From positions 62,001-126,000 of the forward strand of contig JAFISE010000093.1 in the NCBI GenBank assembly GCA_022560025.1: a stretch of 64,000 nt of DNA, given 5' to 3'. The number at the start of each line of letters is the position of its first letter. Positions within the stretch are counted from its first letter, which is position 1. Source of the stretch: Stagonosporopsis chrysanthemi (taxonomy: Eukaryota; Ascomycota; Dothideomycetes; Pleosporales; Didymellaceae). Made by a program: the position numbers and the translations under genes. Of this stretch, positions 32,188 through 43,447 are shown in pieces. The notes below the pieces were generated by a model, which searched no databases, was not told the DNA's origin, and was given only the letters and a program-made list of their open reading frames with translations.

Positions 32188-32764
32188 AAGGCGCGCACGA
32201 CACACGAGCTCGATGCAGACGAGAAAGGTGTGAGCTTGCTACGAAGTGAGCTAAGTCTTGCCATGTCAACTTACTGTTCTCGCGGTGGCCCTTGGCCTGT
32301 CCTGGTGCGGCGTCTTTGGGAGGTGAGCTTGGAGGCTGCAAGCTCTCACTCCCGCGCGACGCGCGACGGCAACATGAGAAGCACGACAAGCATCCTGCGA
32401 TACCGTGGAGCCAGGTCATGGTACTACTGAGGACCTTGTTAGCGAAAGAATGCCACAGCTGGCAGTTAAGAGGAGGGCAGAGCTTGTTTTGAACAGGTGC
32501 CAGCGCGCTGCGGGCACAAGGAGTGGTTGAGAAGAACGGACATGGTGTGCGAAGCTTCAGATGGTGATGTAGATGGCTCGCATGAGTGGATGGTCTGAAA
32601 GAAGACGTGTAGTGGTGTGGGATGGTGTGGGTGGTGTGGTGTTATGGTGGTGGAGGGTGGCAGGCGATGAAGGGGTGGGGGGACGCAGGTTGAACAACAA
32701 GAATCGCAAGGCACTTGGGCACCTCATCACGTCTAAGCGGGGCGAGCCACAACGGACAGTCACC

Positions 32765-33097
32765 ATGGTGAATTTGGCGCACAGATCCCGCCAGAAACTC
32801 GAGATCTACGCTAAGAATGCACGCAAGAAGCGGCAAAGTCTCGAGGTAAGTATCAACTCTGAATTAGGATATTGCTATATTTAGCTACCACACATGACCA
32901 CAATTTCAATATACATACTACCAATACTCCTCGAGCAATTCCACGAAAGCCACGACACCGGCTGCGTACTTCTCAGTATAGAGCAAGTGCTGGCCTGGCG
33001 ACGCCATAAACAACCCTACCCTCATGCTCGATGGCTGCCTTGGAAAGAGTATATAGACGCGGGATTTGGTTCCAGTCTCCACATCGATATCACCTAA
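32765..33097 (+). CDS. Candidate small basic protein, two exons
   Basis: Exon 1 (32765..32845) encodes 27 lysine/arginine-rich codons (RSRQKLEIYAKNARKKRQ) and ends at a perfect GTAAGT donor after GAG. A 39-nt intron to the acceptor at 32884 joins in phase 0 to a 70-codon frame (FHESHDTGCVLLSIEQVLAW and a KEYIDAGFG segment), for 97 residues in total. The intron is at the lower size limit for ascomycetes, and the frame also stays open upstream of the ATG. No family is recognised. The donor and the charged first exon make some gene here likely, but the model may be wrong downstream. Confidence 0.3.
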
Positions 33098-33285
33098 CTA
33101 ATGTGCAGCTAACTTTTGGTCATCAGTACTTGCGCAGCTTGGCCGCGGAGCGACCTACCAGTCATTGTGCGTACCCATTCGCGTTGTTCACCCGTAGCTT
33201 CAACAATGTGTGCAAGCCCGTATCGAGCTCTTACAACAGAGCCACCGCAGGCTGTTGACGCCTTCACTGCGCCTATTACGAGCGC

Positions 33286-36200
33286 TCAACGCCGGTTGAG
33301 CTCCTGCCCGAAGCGATCTGCATATCGATTGGCTACTGCATTGTCAGTACACACAAACAGGGGAAGATGGAAGAAACCCACTCTTGCTTCGTGTATTACG
33401 GGTTGAAGAAAGTCGAGGGGAGCCGCCGTGGGACCCAGAGACTGGCGCTTGCCTATTGCTCAAGTGACGGCCTTTGGCACGGGAAGGGCTCGCTTGGAAA
33501 TCGGGCTGAGCATTCACATCCGGTGTGTATGGTGCATAACTCTTTGACGTGGGTGGACGCTGAGCATGGGATTGGGCAGAGGCGCGCATCTTTTTGAAAG
33601 AACCATCTCCTTCGATGCTGCCGACAGGTTTTCGTTTGTGACTGGAGTGACTGTTATGTGCCTTCATACCAGCATAGTCCGTCTCAAGGTTTCCTCCAGA
33701 AAGCGCACTAGTAGGAGGCTGGTGGCGTCTGTCAGTTTGTACATTCTGCCGTTGTCCGTCTTGGGTCGGGAGAGGCGCCATTCGCGATGCTGTATTTGCT
33801 CGTGACTTAGGACGATCCAGTGAATTCGTCGATGCACCATCTGAAGCATTATCGTGGGATGATCGAACGGGCGTCCGCACTGCGGCACGAGAAGATGGAA
33901 GTTGCCGGGAGTCAGCTCCTGCTAGTTCGAAGCCCGAATTAGAATCAAGCAGCATCTCTGAAAGATCCTCCGACCGCATGTCAGACAATTCTGTCACAGT
34001 CTCCTCCATATCGAGGTTGCCAGCCACAGATCGTTGTGAGGTGATCTTTTCGAAATTTGCGGCCCTTCGTTGAGCACATTCAATCTCTTGTGTTTCAGGC
34101 ACGACTTCAGGATCGGGATCGAAAATCGAGTGCTGTTCCTCTTGCCCATGACTTTGCATTCCAGACCCATAACGATTCTCGTACTCTTCTTCGAAGTGTC
34201 CTGTCGAGTTGTTGCTATCATTCAGGCTGGTGTGAGCAGACTGTCGATCGCCATGGTTAGGTTGTAGATTGTTTGAAAACAATGGATTCTCCATCGAACT
34301 AGTTTGTCGATTGACCTTTTTGCGAATCTTCCCTGGCTGTGTCTGCTGTGACGGTTCTGGAGAATGTCCGGGCTGACTCGATCGCTGTGTGTTAGGGACT
34401 AGAACTCCGGGCTTTTCCAGTGCGGCTTGTCTCTGCATCTCCTGAATCACCTTTGCCACTCTAGTATTAGTATCTTGCCGACATTGCTCCATCTCTCGCA
34501 CGTGTTTGGCTTCAACCTTTTCCCGTTCTCTGGCAGCCTCAGCAACTAGACTGCCAAGTTTATCATTGCATTCCAGCTCGTGGTACTCGAGCTGATGCTT
34601 CTGACTTTCTTCAGCCTGTCGCAATCTGGCTTGCGTTTCTTTACGTGCATTTTCAGAGAGAGTGAGACGAGACTGTAAACCTGCGATTTGGTTGGCAAAG
34701 TCGGTCTGCAACTGCTGCAAACGATCTCTCATATTAAGTCCGGCTTGCTCCAGTTGCTCTTCCTTGCCTCGCATCAGATCGTGGAGCTCAGCAAGCTGTT
34801 GTTGCAAGTCGTTGCGTTCTGCGCAAAGAATCGCCTCGACATCTTTTGACTCCTGCAGAGACGTGCGATATCCCTCGATCTCAGAAGACAAGTGATCCTT
34901 TTCTTGTCCAAGGCGGAGATTCATTTCTTCTGATGACCTGAGCAAGGTTCGGGCTCGCCCCTCTTTCTCCACCATGCTGCGATGCTCTTGATGAAGAACC
35001 TGAACCTCAGACTGGGACTGGGCGATCAGAAGAGTCATTTCATCAGTCTTACTCTCAGCGGACTCCAGCTTAGTCTTCAAGGCTTCCGCAAGCTGCTGCG
35101 ACGCAGTGTGTTCACATTCTCCAGCTCGAACCCGGTTTAACGTGTGGTTCAGGTGATCGTTGAGACAACTGAGGTGGCAAGTTGCGTCAGTCCTATACTT
35201 AGAAAATTCTAACTGTCGCTCGAGACTTAATCGTTCATGTCGTTTGATGATTTCGTATGATGCTTGCAAGTCGTTCCGAACTTGCGACAACTGCTCTCGG
35301 AGTTCTGTAGCCATCAGTTCTGACTCTCGTGATTGCTTCTGCTGGGTGAAAAGAGATGATCGCAGGTCCTCATTATCTTTCTCCAGTTCATCCACGCGGG
35401 TTTTAAGAGTCGCTTCAGTCCTGGTGAGCATGTCAGTCTGCTCTTTCAGTCGTTGATTATCTTGTGTCTGAAGGTCCAGATCCAGCCTGAGCAGCTGATT
35501 GGACTTCTGAGCCTGATTATCATTCATTGTCGTCTGATTTTGTCGCAATAATTCCACCTGTAACCCCTGAATCTGGTCCTGCAGCATCTTTTTCACAATC
35601 TCGATAGGAAAGGGTGTAATTTCAGAGCTTTTCGCTAACAGCTCAAAGCTTGAACTGTCACTGCATCGGCCTTAGTATCCTAGTGTCTGTCGGACTTCTG
35701 GAACTTACCGCTCGTGGAGAAAACGCAACATGCCCTCCGCCTTCCGGACATCGTTCGCTGTCAAGAGTGGGAGAGACTCCAGCCTCTGCAAGATTGACAA
35801 GCATTCCTTGATGTGGCAGTCAACGTTAGTCTCTGCTGCACGGCCTTGTAATTCAGTACGGAAGCTGTTGAATCTATCAACAAGCACGGTGGAGCTTTCT
35901 CTCAACTGATGTTGCATGCTCTGAACAGATGAAAGAAGCTGTGTTTCAAGCTCGATACGTCTGCTCTTCTCCTCATTGTGCATGCTCGTCTGCTCGTTAA
36001 GTTGATCTTGCAATGCACGCTCCTTTGAGGAGGTCGCTGCACAATGTATGAAAATTTCTGTCATCGTATTTCGCATGGCTTTGTGTGACTGCGCCGACAA
36101 TCCAAGGGCCGTTTCGAGTTCGCCTTTCAGCACATCTCTTTCTTTCACGACCTTTGTAATCTGATCTTGGAGCTGCTTGATCTCCGCTCGGAAATCTGAT

Positions 36201-38000
36201 AACAGCTTCCGAGAATTCTCGTGGTCTTTCTGGAAGCCCGAGATATATTTCTGAGTTGTTACCACTTTCTCGTTCAGTTGTTTCAGATTAAGTTCTGCCT
36301 TCTGCAGCTTCGCACTCTTTTCTGCTATTTCAGTGGATTGTTGAGTGATGGTGCCTTGAAGCTGCACTTTTTCCTCCTCCAACTTGTGGATCGCCGCTAC
36401 CTTTCGATCCTCCATACGAACCTGATCAGCTACACAGGCCTCTCGAAGAGATTGTAGCGCACTGTCAATGGCAGTCATCTTGGGAGATCGGTGATTGCTG
36501 CTCGGATGGACATTGTGTATAATCTGGGCTTTCTTCGGCGCTTTGGTAACTCGTGTGGCCCCGGAGCGGTCGCCTGCTCCATGGAGCGTACCTGGTGCAG
36601 CTACCGTATGATATGGAGGGTTAAGTGATGTGACTGGTCCAATTCCGAGATGGTTCGATAGCAGTGGTTGGCCAGATTGCTTCCGTCCTTGCGGGCTCGG
36701 AGCAATAAGAACTGCGCTTCCCTGAAGCTCAGTCGGGGGAGATTCAATGCTTTCAGGCTCATTGTAGAAATTGACTGGAGTGCTTCTTATGACGATTGAT
36801 GCTTGCTGTGTCCAGGAAGATTTGCCACTGCCTTCATAAGAGACAGATGACGACTGGCCCACTGGAACAACTGACGGAGATGCGATAAGCACGGGTTGTA
36901 CGTTGAGTCTATCAGAAGAAATTTCGTACTGGAGCGGTATGTATTGAGCTTGATTGCCGGTGTACTCATCACAAGGGGGTTTTGTCGTACAATTATTACC
37001 GACAGTATCCTTGAGTCTGTCCGCCTCAGTGGCTGGTTGATGTAATCCGTTGTCACACGGTCCGTCTATCGACTTGGAAACTTCTCCGGGCTGATCTTTG
37101 ACAGAGAAGTCTCCAATTTTATCACTCAATTTCTTGACGTGCTCTTTGTGCTCGGCTGTGCTGGCGCCGAGTGCGGCGGTCGAATCACAGGGTGCGGAAT
37201 CCTGCCGTGGTGGCCATGGTCTCAACTGTAAGGAAGACAGCTTCTTTCTACCTCTCGTGGCATTTGTTGTGTTACCCTTCTTCTTTGTAATTAGACCGAA
37301 TCGCGTGGTAGGTTGTGGGTTGGCGTGAGTAGCCGCGATGGCCTTCAAGGGTACAGCGCTAGCCATGCTATCGATATCAGTCTTATGCCCAGACTCTTGG
37401 AACACCACTTACTCGGGAGACTTAGTACTCTGATGTTCGTGGCTTGCAGCTCTTAGGTGCGAGGTTTTCTGATCTTTGTCATCGATGGATGTGTCGACAA
37501 GCTCCGTCCTCGCATGTAATGGCAGGTTAGGTGACGTTTCGCGGATGCCTTTTGATCCATTAGTCTATTACAATAGCTGGCGGTGCATTCATACCTTCAA
37601 TGAGATCCTCATGAGCAATCTCAATGGAGGGTATGGCAGTGTCAGCGAGAGCAGTGCGTTCTGATGTTGAGCCGTCTGCCTTCGACAGAGAAAGCTTGTT
37701 CGTAGTGCATTTGGCGAACTCGAAGGTAGAAAACGATTCCGTGGCAGTGGAGGAAGAGGATCTGGTGATTCCGAGCTTCCTTGGCAATAACAACGAATGC
37801 TGCGAAGTGTTGCTGCTATCTTGCGGCGGCTTGGCTTGATTGCGGTACAAAAAGTCAAGTTCCTCATGTGGCAGCTGTTCTCCAGTGTCCAGTTGTGTCT
37901 CAGGAAGAACAGTGTCACTGTCAGGAATCTGCTGTTCATGTCTGAGTGGCGACGGCCTGGGTGCCTGTGCATGTTGCTTCTTCTCCAATGGCTCCTCCAT
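33286..38000 (-). CDS. Large coiled-coil protein, 1501 residues, unknown function
   Basis: Five exons: complement(37595..38000), (37413..37548), (35709..37367), (33400..35654) and (33286..33335). The introns are 46, 45, 54 and 64 nt with good branch sites, and the phases agree throughout. The N-terminal 480 residues are disordered, Ser/Thr/Pro-rich with basic patches. Two long heptad-rich coiled coils follow (about 480-700, starting SALQSLREACVADQVRMEDR, and about 740-1130). The C-terminal 370 residues are again disordered and acidic then basic, with a KRKP nuclear-type signal, ending in NRYADRFGQELNRR from the small last exon. Without that 50-nt exon the frame would end in an unrelated tail. 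The layout (disordered-coil-disordered) resembles structural chromosome-axis, synaptonemal-complex, spindle-pole or septal proteins; I cannot choose among them. PETQ motifs occur twice. Confidence 0.88.
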
Positions 38001-39272
38001 CGTGAGAGCAAGAGAGGCCGTCAGTCAGTCAGTCAGTAACAACGACGAAAGCAAGAAGGCGATCGGGGCTAGCAGAACAGTTGATGGCAAAAGTGTGGCG
38101 AGTGGAGGGGATAGACAGCAGTGGTTCAGGGTGACGAGGGGTGAGAGATGAGGAAAAGAAGACTGAAGACTGCAGGTGCGCTCTTGCCTGTCATGCGGAG
38201 AGGCAGTCGCAAACGTCGACCTCTCAAATTTGGGCCGTTCATCGAATTATGTCAAATTCGCAGCTGCAGTGATCCTATTGCGACTCGGTGTATCTCAGCT
38301 CTTTCATGCGCGGTACATTGCCTGGAGCTCACGATGCTTTGTACTTGCGGGCCTACAGCAAGCCATCCAATGCTCAAGACTGACGTTCAACATAATCATC
38401 TCATACATGGAAGCCTTCCGAGGAGGATACATGCGACGCATCACTAAATGCAAGACCAGATGGCGCACTTCTAAGACGAGAGAGAGCAATACACATTCCT
38501 CTATCTCGCCAATTACCTCTCGAGAAGGATTTCGCCTATAGCCAAGCTCCTAAGCCATACGATATATTTTCCTTGCTCTTACGTCCTGTCTATTCGGGCT
38601 ACACTGAGGAGTCAAAGTTGACCCTTGTGCTTCTGTAATGTTGCCACCGTGGGCTGGGCATATTTGGTCGCTGGCTTGGAGATTCCCTCATGACCATCCG
38701 TTAACGACGTCAATACCGGCCTATACTGCGACCTGCAATCCTCTTATCTACTGCCGGATGATATCAAGGTTCGAGTTGTGGTGGTCTCTCTTCGACGGCG
38801 ATTCTGAAACATGAAAATGCACGCTATGCAAGTACAGGGCGCTTGCATAAGCCACCAAACCAATCACCACTCACAACCCGCTGCAAGGTCAATCTTCCGT
38901 CAACACTTACGCGCCGACATCACAACGCCTTTACCAATCCGCTTCGTGCGTTCGTCCAAGACATGGGATTTCAACGCCGATACCTCTATAATAAGCAGCG
39001 TGCACAAGAAAAAGTACCCGACCAAGAAATGGGAACCTTGCAAAATCGCACCATGTTAGCCGCCAGCAATGCTCTCCCCAGCGGGGTACAAGGCTGGAAA
39101 TAGCCTCTGCCAACGAGCGTGCGAATATAGAGATGAGCATCCTGCCTAATCTGCTGGGAAGCGTCCGTCCTGATCGAGTTGATCTCGCAACCTTCACGCG
39201 ACCCTCGCACCACCTGCTCGACGCCTCTCCACGTAGCACTGCTTCCCACATCTCGCTGCGCGCATAACCAAC
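38001..39272. other. Divergent intergenic region of 1.3 kb
   Basis: Between the coiled-coil gene (minus) and the membrane protein (plus). It contains a short CAGT tandem (about 38022-38037) in the 5' flank of the coiled-coil gene. No gene was recognised. Confidence 0.6.
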
Positions 39273-39819
39273 ATGAGCCGTGCTCTCCTCTTCTCGCTGC
39301 TGCTTCCTTTGCTGGCTCTCGCCCAAGACTCGAGTTCAGGTAGTGAGCTTCCTCCTCCAGGATACAATGGCGGTTCAGACAACCCACAAAACTCAGATGA
39401 TGCCGGCGCGGCTGGCTCATCCAAGGGCGCTTTTGAGCTGTCGTCCGGTGGACTTGTTGCCATTATCGTGGTAGCAGTGATTGTGGTCATTGGAGGCAGT
39501 ACGTGCTCTCGCAGACTTGGCTTGACGCTATCATACTCACCCCATCACAGTTGGCTCCGCAACGCTATGGTGGCTCGCAAAGAAGCGCCAGTGGGATGTC
39601 CGACAATCTATTCGCCGTGCCTCTCGTCGTATCACCGGTCGTTCAACTGTCGATGGTAGCAAACAGAATCGCCAAAATCGCCGTACAGGCATCCGCCTCA
39701 ACTCGCCACCACCGGGCAAGAATGCAAGGCCCAAGCAGGATCATGACCTTGAAAAAGGACTTCCCCTGTCGAGCAAGGAGGGTCGCACAACAACGACTAT
39801 ATCAAGCACGATCAGATAG
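39273..39819 (+). CDS. Single-pass type I membrane protein, hypothetical
   Basis: Two exons, 39273..39498 and 39551..39819, 164 residues. The 52-nt intron (GTACGT donor, CACAG acceptor) splits the end of the transmembrane helix. Signal peptide MSRALLFSLLLPLLALA, a short Ser/Gly/Asp-rich outside segment of about 40 residues, one helix (GGLVAIIVVAVIVVIGG) and a basic cytosolic tail beginning WWLAKKRQWDVRQSIRRA. A small ectodomain, single helix and charged tail recall fungal wall-stress-sensor-like or adaptor proteins, but the Cys-rich WSC head is missing. Related proteins with the KKRQW juxtamembrane motif occur in other ascomycetes, as far as I recall. Function is unknown. Confidence 0.85.
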
Positions 39820-40346
39820 ACGCAGTGTCGGTCGGCCGTCACAGAGTCATGCCAGCATAGGAGCTCGCAGACGACAGCCAAAAGCCCGTCCACATGGATG
39901 TCGAGCCAAGCTCCATCCCCATGTCGTTACGACCATGCCATAGCGACTGCCGCCCACAGCGTAGCAAGATGCGTGAGGAGGCTGGTACATTCTGCGACGA
40001 AGAAGATGGAGACCAGATTGGTCTGAGTGTAGTTCTAGGTGCTTCCCAGGGTGTTTTGTTTCTTGTCAGTTCTATCTTTTAGCATTCATGATATCCACGC
40101 CTCATTGAGACCTTTGGCGTACGCGCATTAGACCCAAATACTATTTTATTTTATTTCATCTATGTGTCCCATTTCTTGAATGCCGGCAGAAAGCAGAGCA
40201 CAACACGAGGGCGTCAAGTGCGCTGAACGGTTTCATCGCTCACCCAGACATGTGACCTGGCGCCGACGCTAATAGCTGGACGCGTCTCGCCCCACTTGTA
40301 CTTTCCGAACCATTCTCAGCATCTACGCAACTTCGCCCGTCTCAGC
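39820..40346. other. Intergenic region, no gene recognised
   Basis: The 3' flank of the membrane protein and the promoter of the NSE2 gene. A TATTTTATTTTATTT tract lies at about 40140. Confidence 0.6.
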
Positions 40347-41629
40347 ATGTCCTCACGCAGTCGCCAATCGCGCGTTGGGGCAACACCAAGCAACAACCGC
40401 CATTCCACCGCATCGACTCCTGCTCGAGCCACCCAGGATGCGCTACCGCCATACAAGAAGCCTTCGCATCCGCTTGACGGCGAAGCACAACGCGCGTTAC
40501 GAGAGCTGAATGGCCAGACCCTGGCATCTGTAAAGAAGCACAACAAGGATGCGATCACCCATATTCGAACTTCGGCTGAGGGTGTCAACGACATGTTGAG
40601 CGAACACCAGCGCTACTTCGATGCACGCGCGAAGAAATGGGACGTCGGCAAGAAGCTGGAGGAGAAGAAAGACGAGGAAGCGATAATGGCAGACCTTCAG
40701 CAGAAGGTAGATGAGGCAACTGCAAAGTTGGAGGAGAGCATGCGGGCTGTCATCGACTCCAGCGTTGCCGCCCAGCGGATAGAAGACACGCTCGATTGGC
40801 TGCGCCAGGCAGCTCCCCGGCAGCTTGAGGAAGAGTATGAGTCGCAGACGACACAGCGAAGACGGACGCAAAATCCAGACGACAGCGATGCCGGCTCAGA
40901 CATTGACATGCAGATGGACGAAGGCCCAACACCCGGCCCAACTCCACTCGACGGCTTGCGCGTAGCCCTCACTGGCTCTGTTGACATGTTCAACAATCGC
41001 ATGACCCGCGAGGCGAACACATACACTTCGAAGTCACTCACCGCCCGCTACGCTCGCCACAACGAGTACCGGGACTTCAAGCGGGTGGTTCACGATGCGC
41101 GATATGGCGATGAAGGACCCGTTCTGGGCCACGAGGATACATGGTTCACGGAAGCTGGCGAGCCACAGCTGGGCGTTACGCAGACACGAGGCGGCGCTTA
41201 CGACGACGATGAGGACGATCTCGTGATGGACAGGGCTACCATCAGCACAAAGTGCCCCATCACATTCCAGCAATTCAAAGAACCATACACAAGCATGAAG
41301 TGCCCCCACACATTCGAGAAGAACGCTATCCTGGACATGATCAGGGCAAGCGCAGCTCGCTTTGGACCAGGCGGAGCAAAATCGATCAATTGCCCCATAC
41401 CTGGATGTGATCAAGTAAGTACTTATCTAGACCTTTCGTCGGCTCACGAGTACGCGACGCTAACTCTGCTACGCAGCAACTATCCGCCGGTGAACTCCAT
41501 GTCGACCCCGTCTATGTGAGGAAGATCAAACGCATGCAGCTCGCTGAACTTGAAGCATCACAGCTCGACTCTGACGGCGAAAAAGACGACGATGACGACG
41601 ACGAGGTGCAGATATCGCAGAGCTCTTAG
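40347..41629 (+). CDS. NSE2: SUMO E3 ligase Nse2/Mms21 of the Smc5-6 complex
   Basis: Two exons, 40347..41414 and 41477..41629, 406 residues. The Smc5-6 complex acts in recombination repair and in resolving replication intermediates; Nse2 gives it SUMO ligase activity and docks on the Smc5 coiled coil through its N-terminal helices. Here residues 45-165 are helical and charged (RELNGQTLASVKKHNKDAI onward). The SP-RING follows: ISTKCPITFQQFKEPYTS, then KCPHTFEKNAI, then INCPIPGCDQ, with all zinc ligands (Cys, Cys-His, Cys-Cys) present. The 62-nt intron (GTAAGT, CTAAC, GCAG) falls directly after the last zinc ligands and adds QLSAGELHVDP and an acidic tail (DDDDDDEVQIS). That tail resembles a SUMO-interacting motif flanked by acid, which is inference. 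Longer than yeast Mms21 because of a disordered insert. Confidence 0.93.
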
Positions 41630-42351
41630 CCTGGCGGAGGAGGGAGCTTGGAGACGCAGGCCATTACGTCGCAGCACGGCTACAAGCCTTGATATTTGAG
41701 GTTTTAGGTGGACTCGTCGGCCACGAAAGTCGGCAAGGTGGTCAAAAGAGGAGGAATGTAGGTCTGGCAGCAGCATGGCGACTTTTGATACCCAGGACTT
41801 TGTCGTCACGAACTTATGCATCGTCTTCAGCATCCGAGAATCACCGCAATGCTTGTAAGGATTCACTTGGAACTCGAACTTCTAGTGACCATCTCGATAC
41901 ATCGATTCCAGTTTTTTACCGTACCCTTCGCAAAGTGAACAACTATCTCACGTGCAGGAGGTCGAGCGGCGACGATACCGCGAAGTTCGGCAGGAGCTCC
42001 GTTGAGCCGCGGGGATGCGCGGAAAATCTCAGGACGTTGTACCTTCATACCTTTACAACACAATCAAACCAACACGTATCAGTAGAACATGATCGTCGTT
42101 TCATTACCTCGCCATACGTGTACGCGCATCCTGCGCAACTTCTCTGCACTAAGGTACACATCTTCGACAACACCAAACGCCTTTGTAGATCCTTCTGCGC
42201 TCGATGGTGCAGGTGGGGGTTAGGTATGGGTATGAGCAGCTTTCCCTTCATCTCTCTCCTTGCACACTCTCTTCGCTCACTTCTCTCCTTCTTTTCATCT
42301 CGCGACTCGATTATGTGGGGCTACCGTCTCAGATGGGGTATGTTTGTTCAT
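41630..42351. other. Intergenic region between convergent NSE2 and carrier genes
   Basis: Frames up to 281 codons cross it on the plus strand but have no start context or family resemblance. It probably holds two 3' UTRs. Confidence 0.55.
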
Positions 42352-43447
42352 TTACTTGGTAATGAAGCCAAGGTAGTCCGCAACGATGAGCGTCACCATT
42401 CTGTTCAGTTGTCAGTCATTTTCCAAGTCTCTTCCTTTCTGGTCAGACTTACGCGTGCGGCGCAATGCGGATGTAGTATGTGCCAAACCCACGGTAGAAT
42501 CTCAACAGACCCTCCTCCTTCGCAACCTTCTTGAAGCAGTCGAACATGCCCTTGTACGGCAGCGAACCATCCGGCGCGCGCGTCTGCTTCTGCAGCCTGG
42601 TCTTCATGAAGTCGAATGGCAGGGACAGGAACGAGGCGAAGAAGCCGGCGATGCCGGATGCTGTCAGTGTCTGTGTGCGAGAGGAGAGGTTTGTGTTCTT
42701 GAGCTGCGACTTTGCTTCGCTGAAGAAGGCGAGCTGACCGAAGTTGAGCGCCATGGCGCGTACGACTGTGGGGTAGCATCCTGCCCAGAGGCGCAGGACG
42801 CCCTCGTTCTTGCTGATGCGCATCAATGCGTCGACGACAGATGTGTAGTTTGCGCGTTGGCCGACGGGCTTCATGCCGTCCGACTGCATCCGGATGAGCG
42901 CGAGATCTGCTGGGTTGCCTACGACGGCGGCGAGACCACCAGCTGCGAGACCAGCACCAGCACGCTCCTTGAAGCCGACTGTTGTGCCGTTTTCTTTTGC
43001 CCGGGCACCGAGGTTCTTCATGAATGTGTCGAAGAAGCCGAGGCGTGCAGTTGTGTACACTGCTTGTCTGAGCAGGCCAGCGCTGAGGCCGGTATACAGA
43101 TCCGTGACCTTTCCTGCAGCAATGATGTCCTTGAGGACACCAATTGGTGTGGGCTTGGGTCCAGTCTTAACGCCCTCTCCCGCGAGTTGCAGACGGACCT
43201 TTACCATGTCGACAGGCTGAATTACGGTTGTGGCTGTCATACCCGCCAAACCACCATTTATGAAGGGCAGCGCTGCACGCATAAATGGTGTATGAAGGAA
43301 ATCAGCTGTTGCCTTCTTTGGGTTCTCTGCCGCTTTCGACATTGTCTCAGATGCGTCCTTGAGAATGGTCTCAGAGCTTTGCTTTGCGTTTTCGAGGGCG
43401 CGGGAAGCTGGCATTTTAAGGCTTTGTGAAGAGGCTGTGGTTGACAT
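42352..43447 (-). CDS. Mitochondrial 2-oxoglutarate/malate-type carrier
   Basis: Inner-membrane exchanger of the SLC25 family. Two exons, complement(42453..43447) and complement(42352..42400), 347 residues. The 52-nt intron splits the C-terminal end of helix 6 (RIAPHA then MVTLIVADYLGFITK). The three signature repeats are intact: QPVDMVKVRLQ, NPADLALIRMQ and LPFDFMKTRLQ, each with the P-x-D-x-x-K/R-type core of that repeat. The first repeat (INGGLAGMTATTVIQP) and the ALIRMQSDG contact region fit the oxoglutarate/malate carrier (SLC25A11) group better than dicarboxylate or uncoupling-protein groups. The N-terminal 45 residues are extra, hydrophilic and helix-prone, possibly a presequence-like extension. 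Paralog assignment would need a tree. Confidence 0.9.

Larger units (their letters stand above)
25088..32764. other. 7.7-kb region without a confident gene, rich in degenerate tandem duplications and coding-like fragments
   Basis: No intact recognised gene. Three sets of imperfect tandem duplications (about 25720-26160, 26340-26735 and 30180-30580) are listed separately. Exon-like blocks bounded by plausible splice sites occur on the minus strand, for example 31215-31316 (34 codons, phase 0 at both ends) and 31913-31979, but they cannot be joined into one open protein without frameshifts. In 31.8-32.4 kb both strands read protein-like. Moderate GC content without strong TpA enrichment argues against heavy RIP, by eye only. 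It may hold a decayed gene family, fast-evolving short-exon genes or non-coding RNA. Confidence 0.55.

Noticed and set aside
25088..32764. RIP-mutated transposon
   Set aside because: Base composition stays moderate with no obvious TpA excess, and I see no transposase, reverse transcriptase or terminal repeats. A windowed RIP index was not computed.
41689..42534. 281-codon plus-strand frame between NSE2 and the carrier
   Set aside because: Lies in a convergent 3' region, runs into the antisense of the carrier's coding exon, and has unstructured composition.
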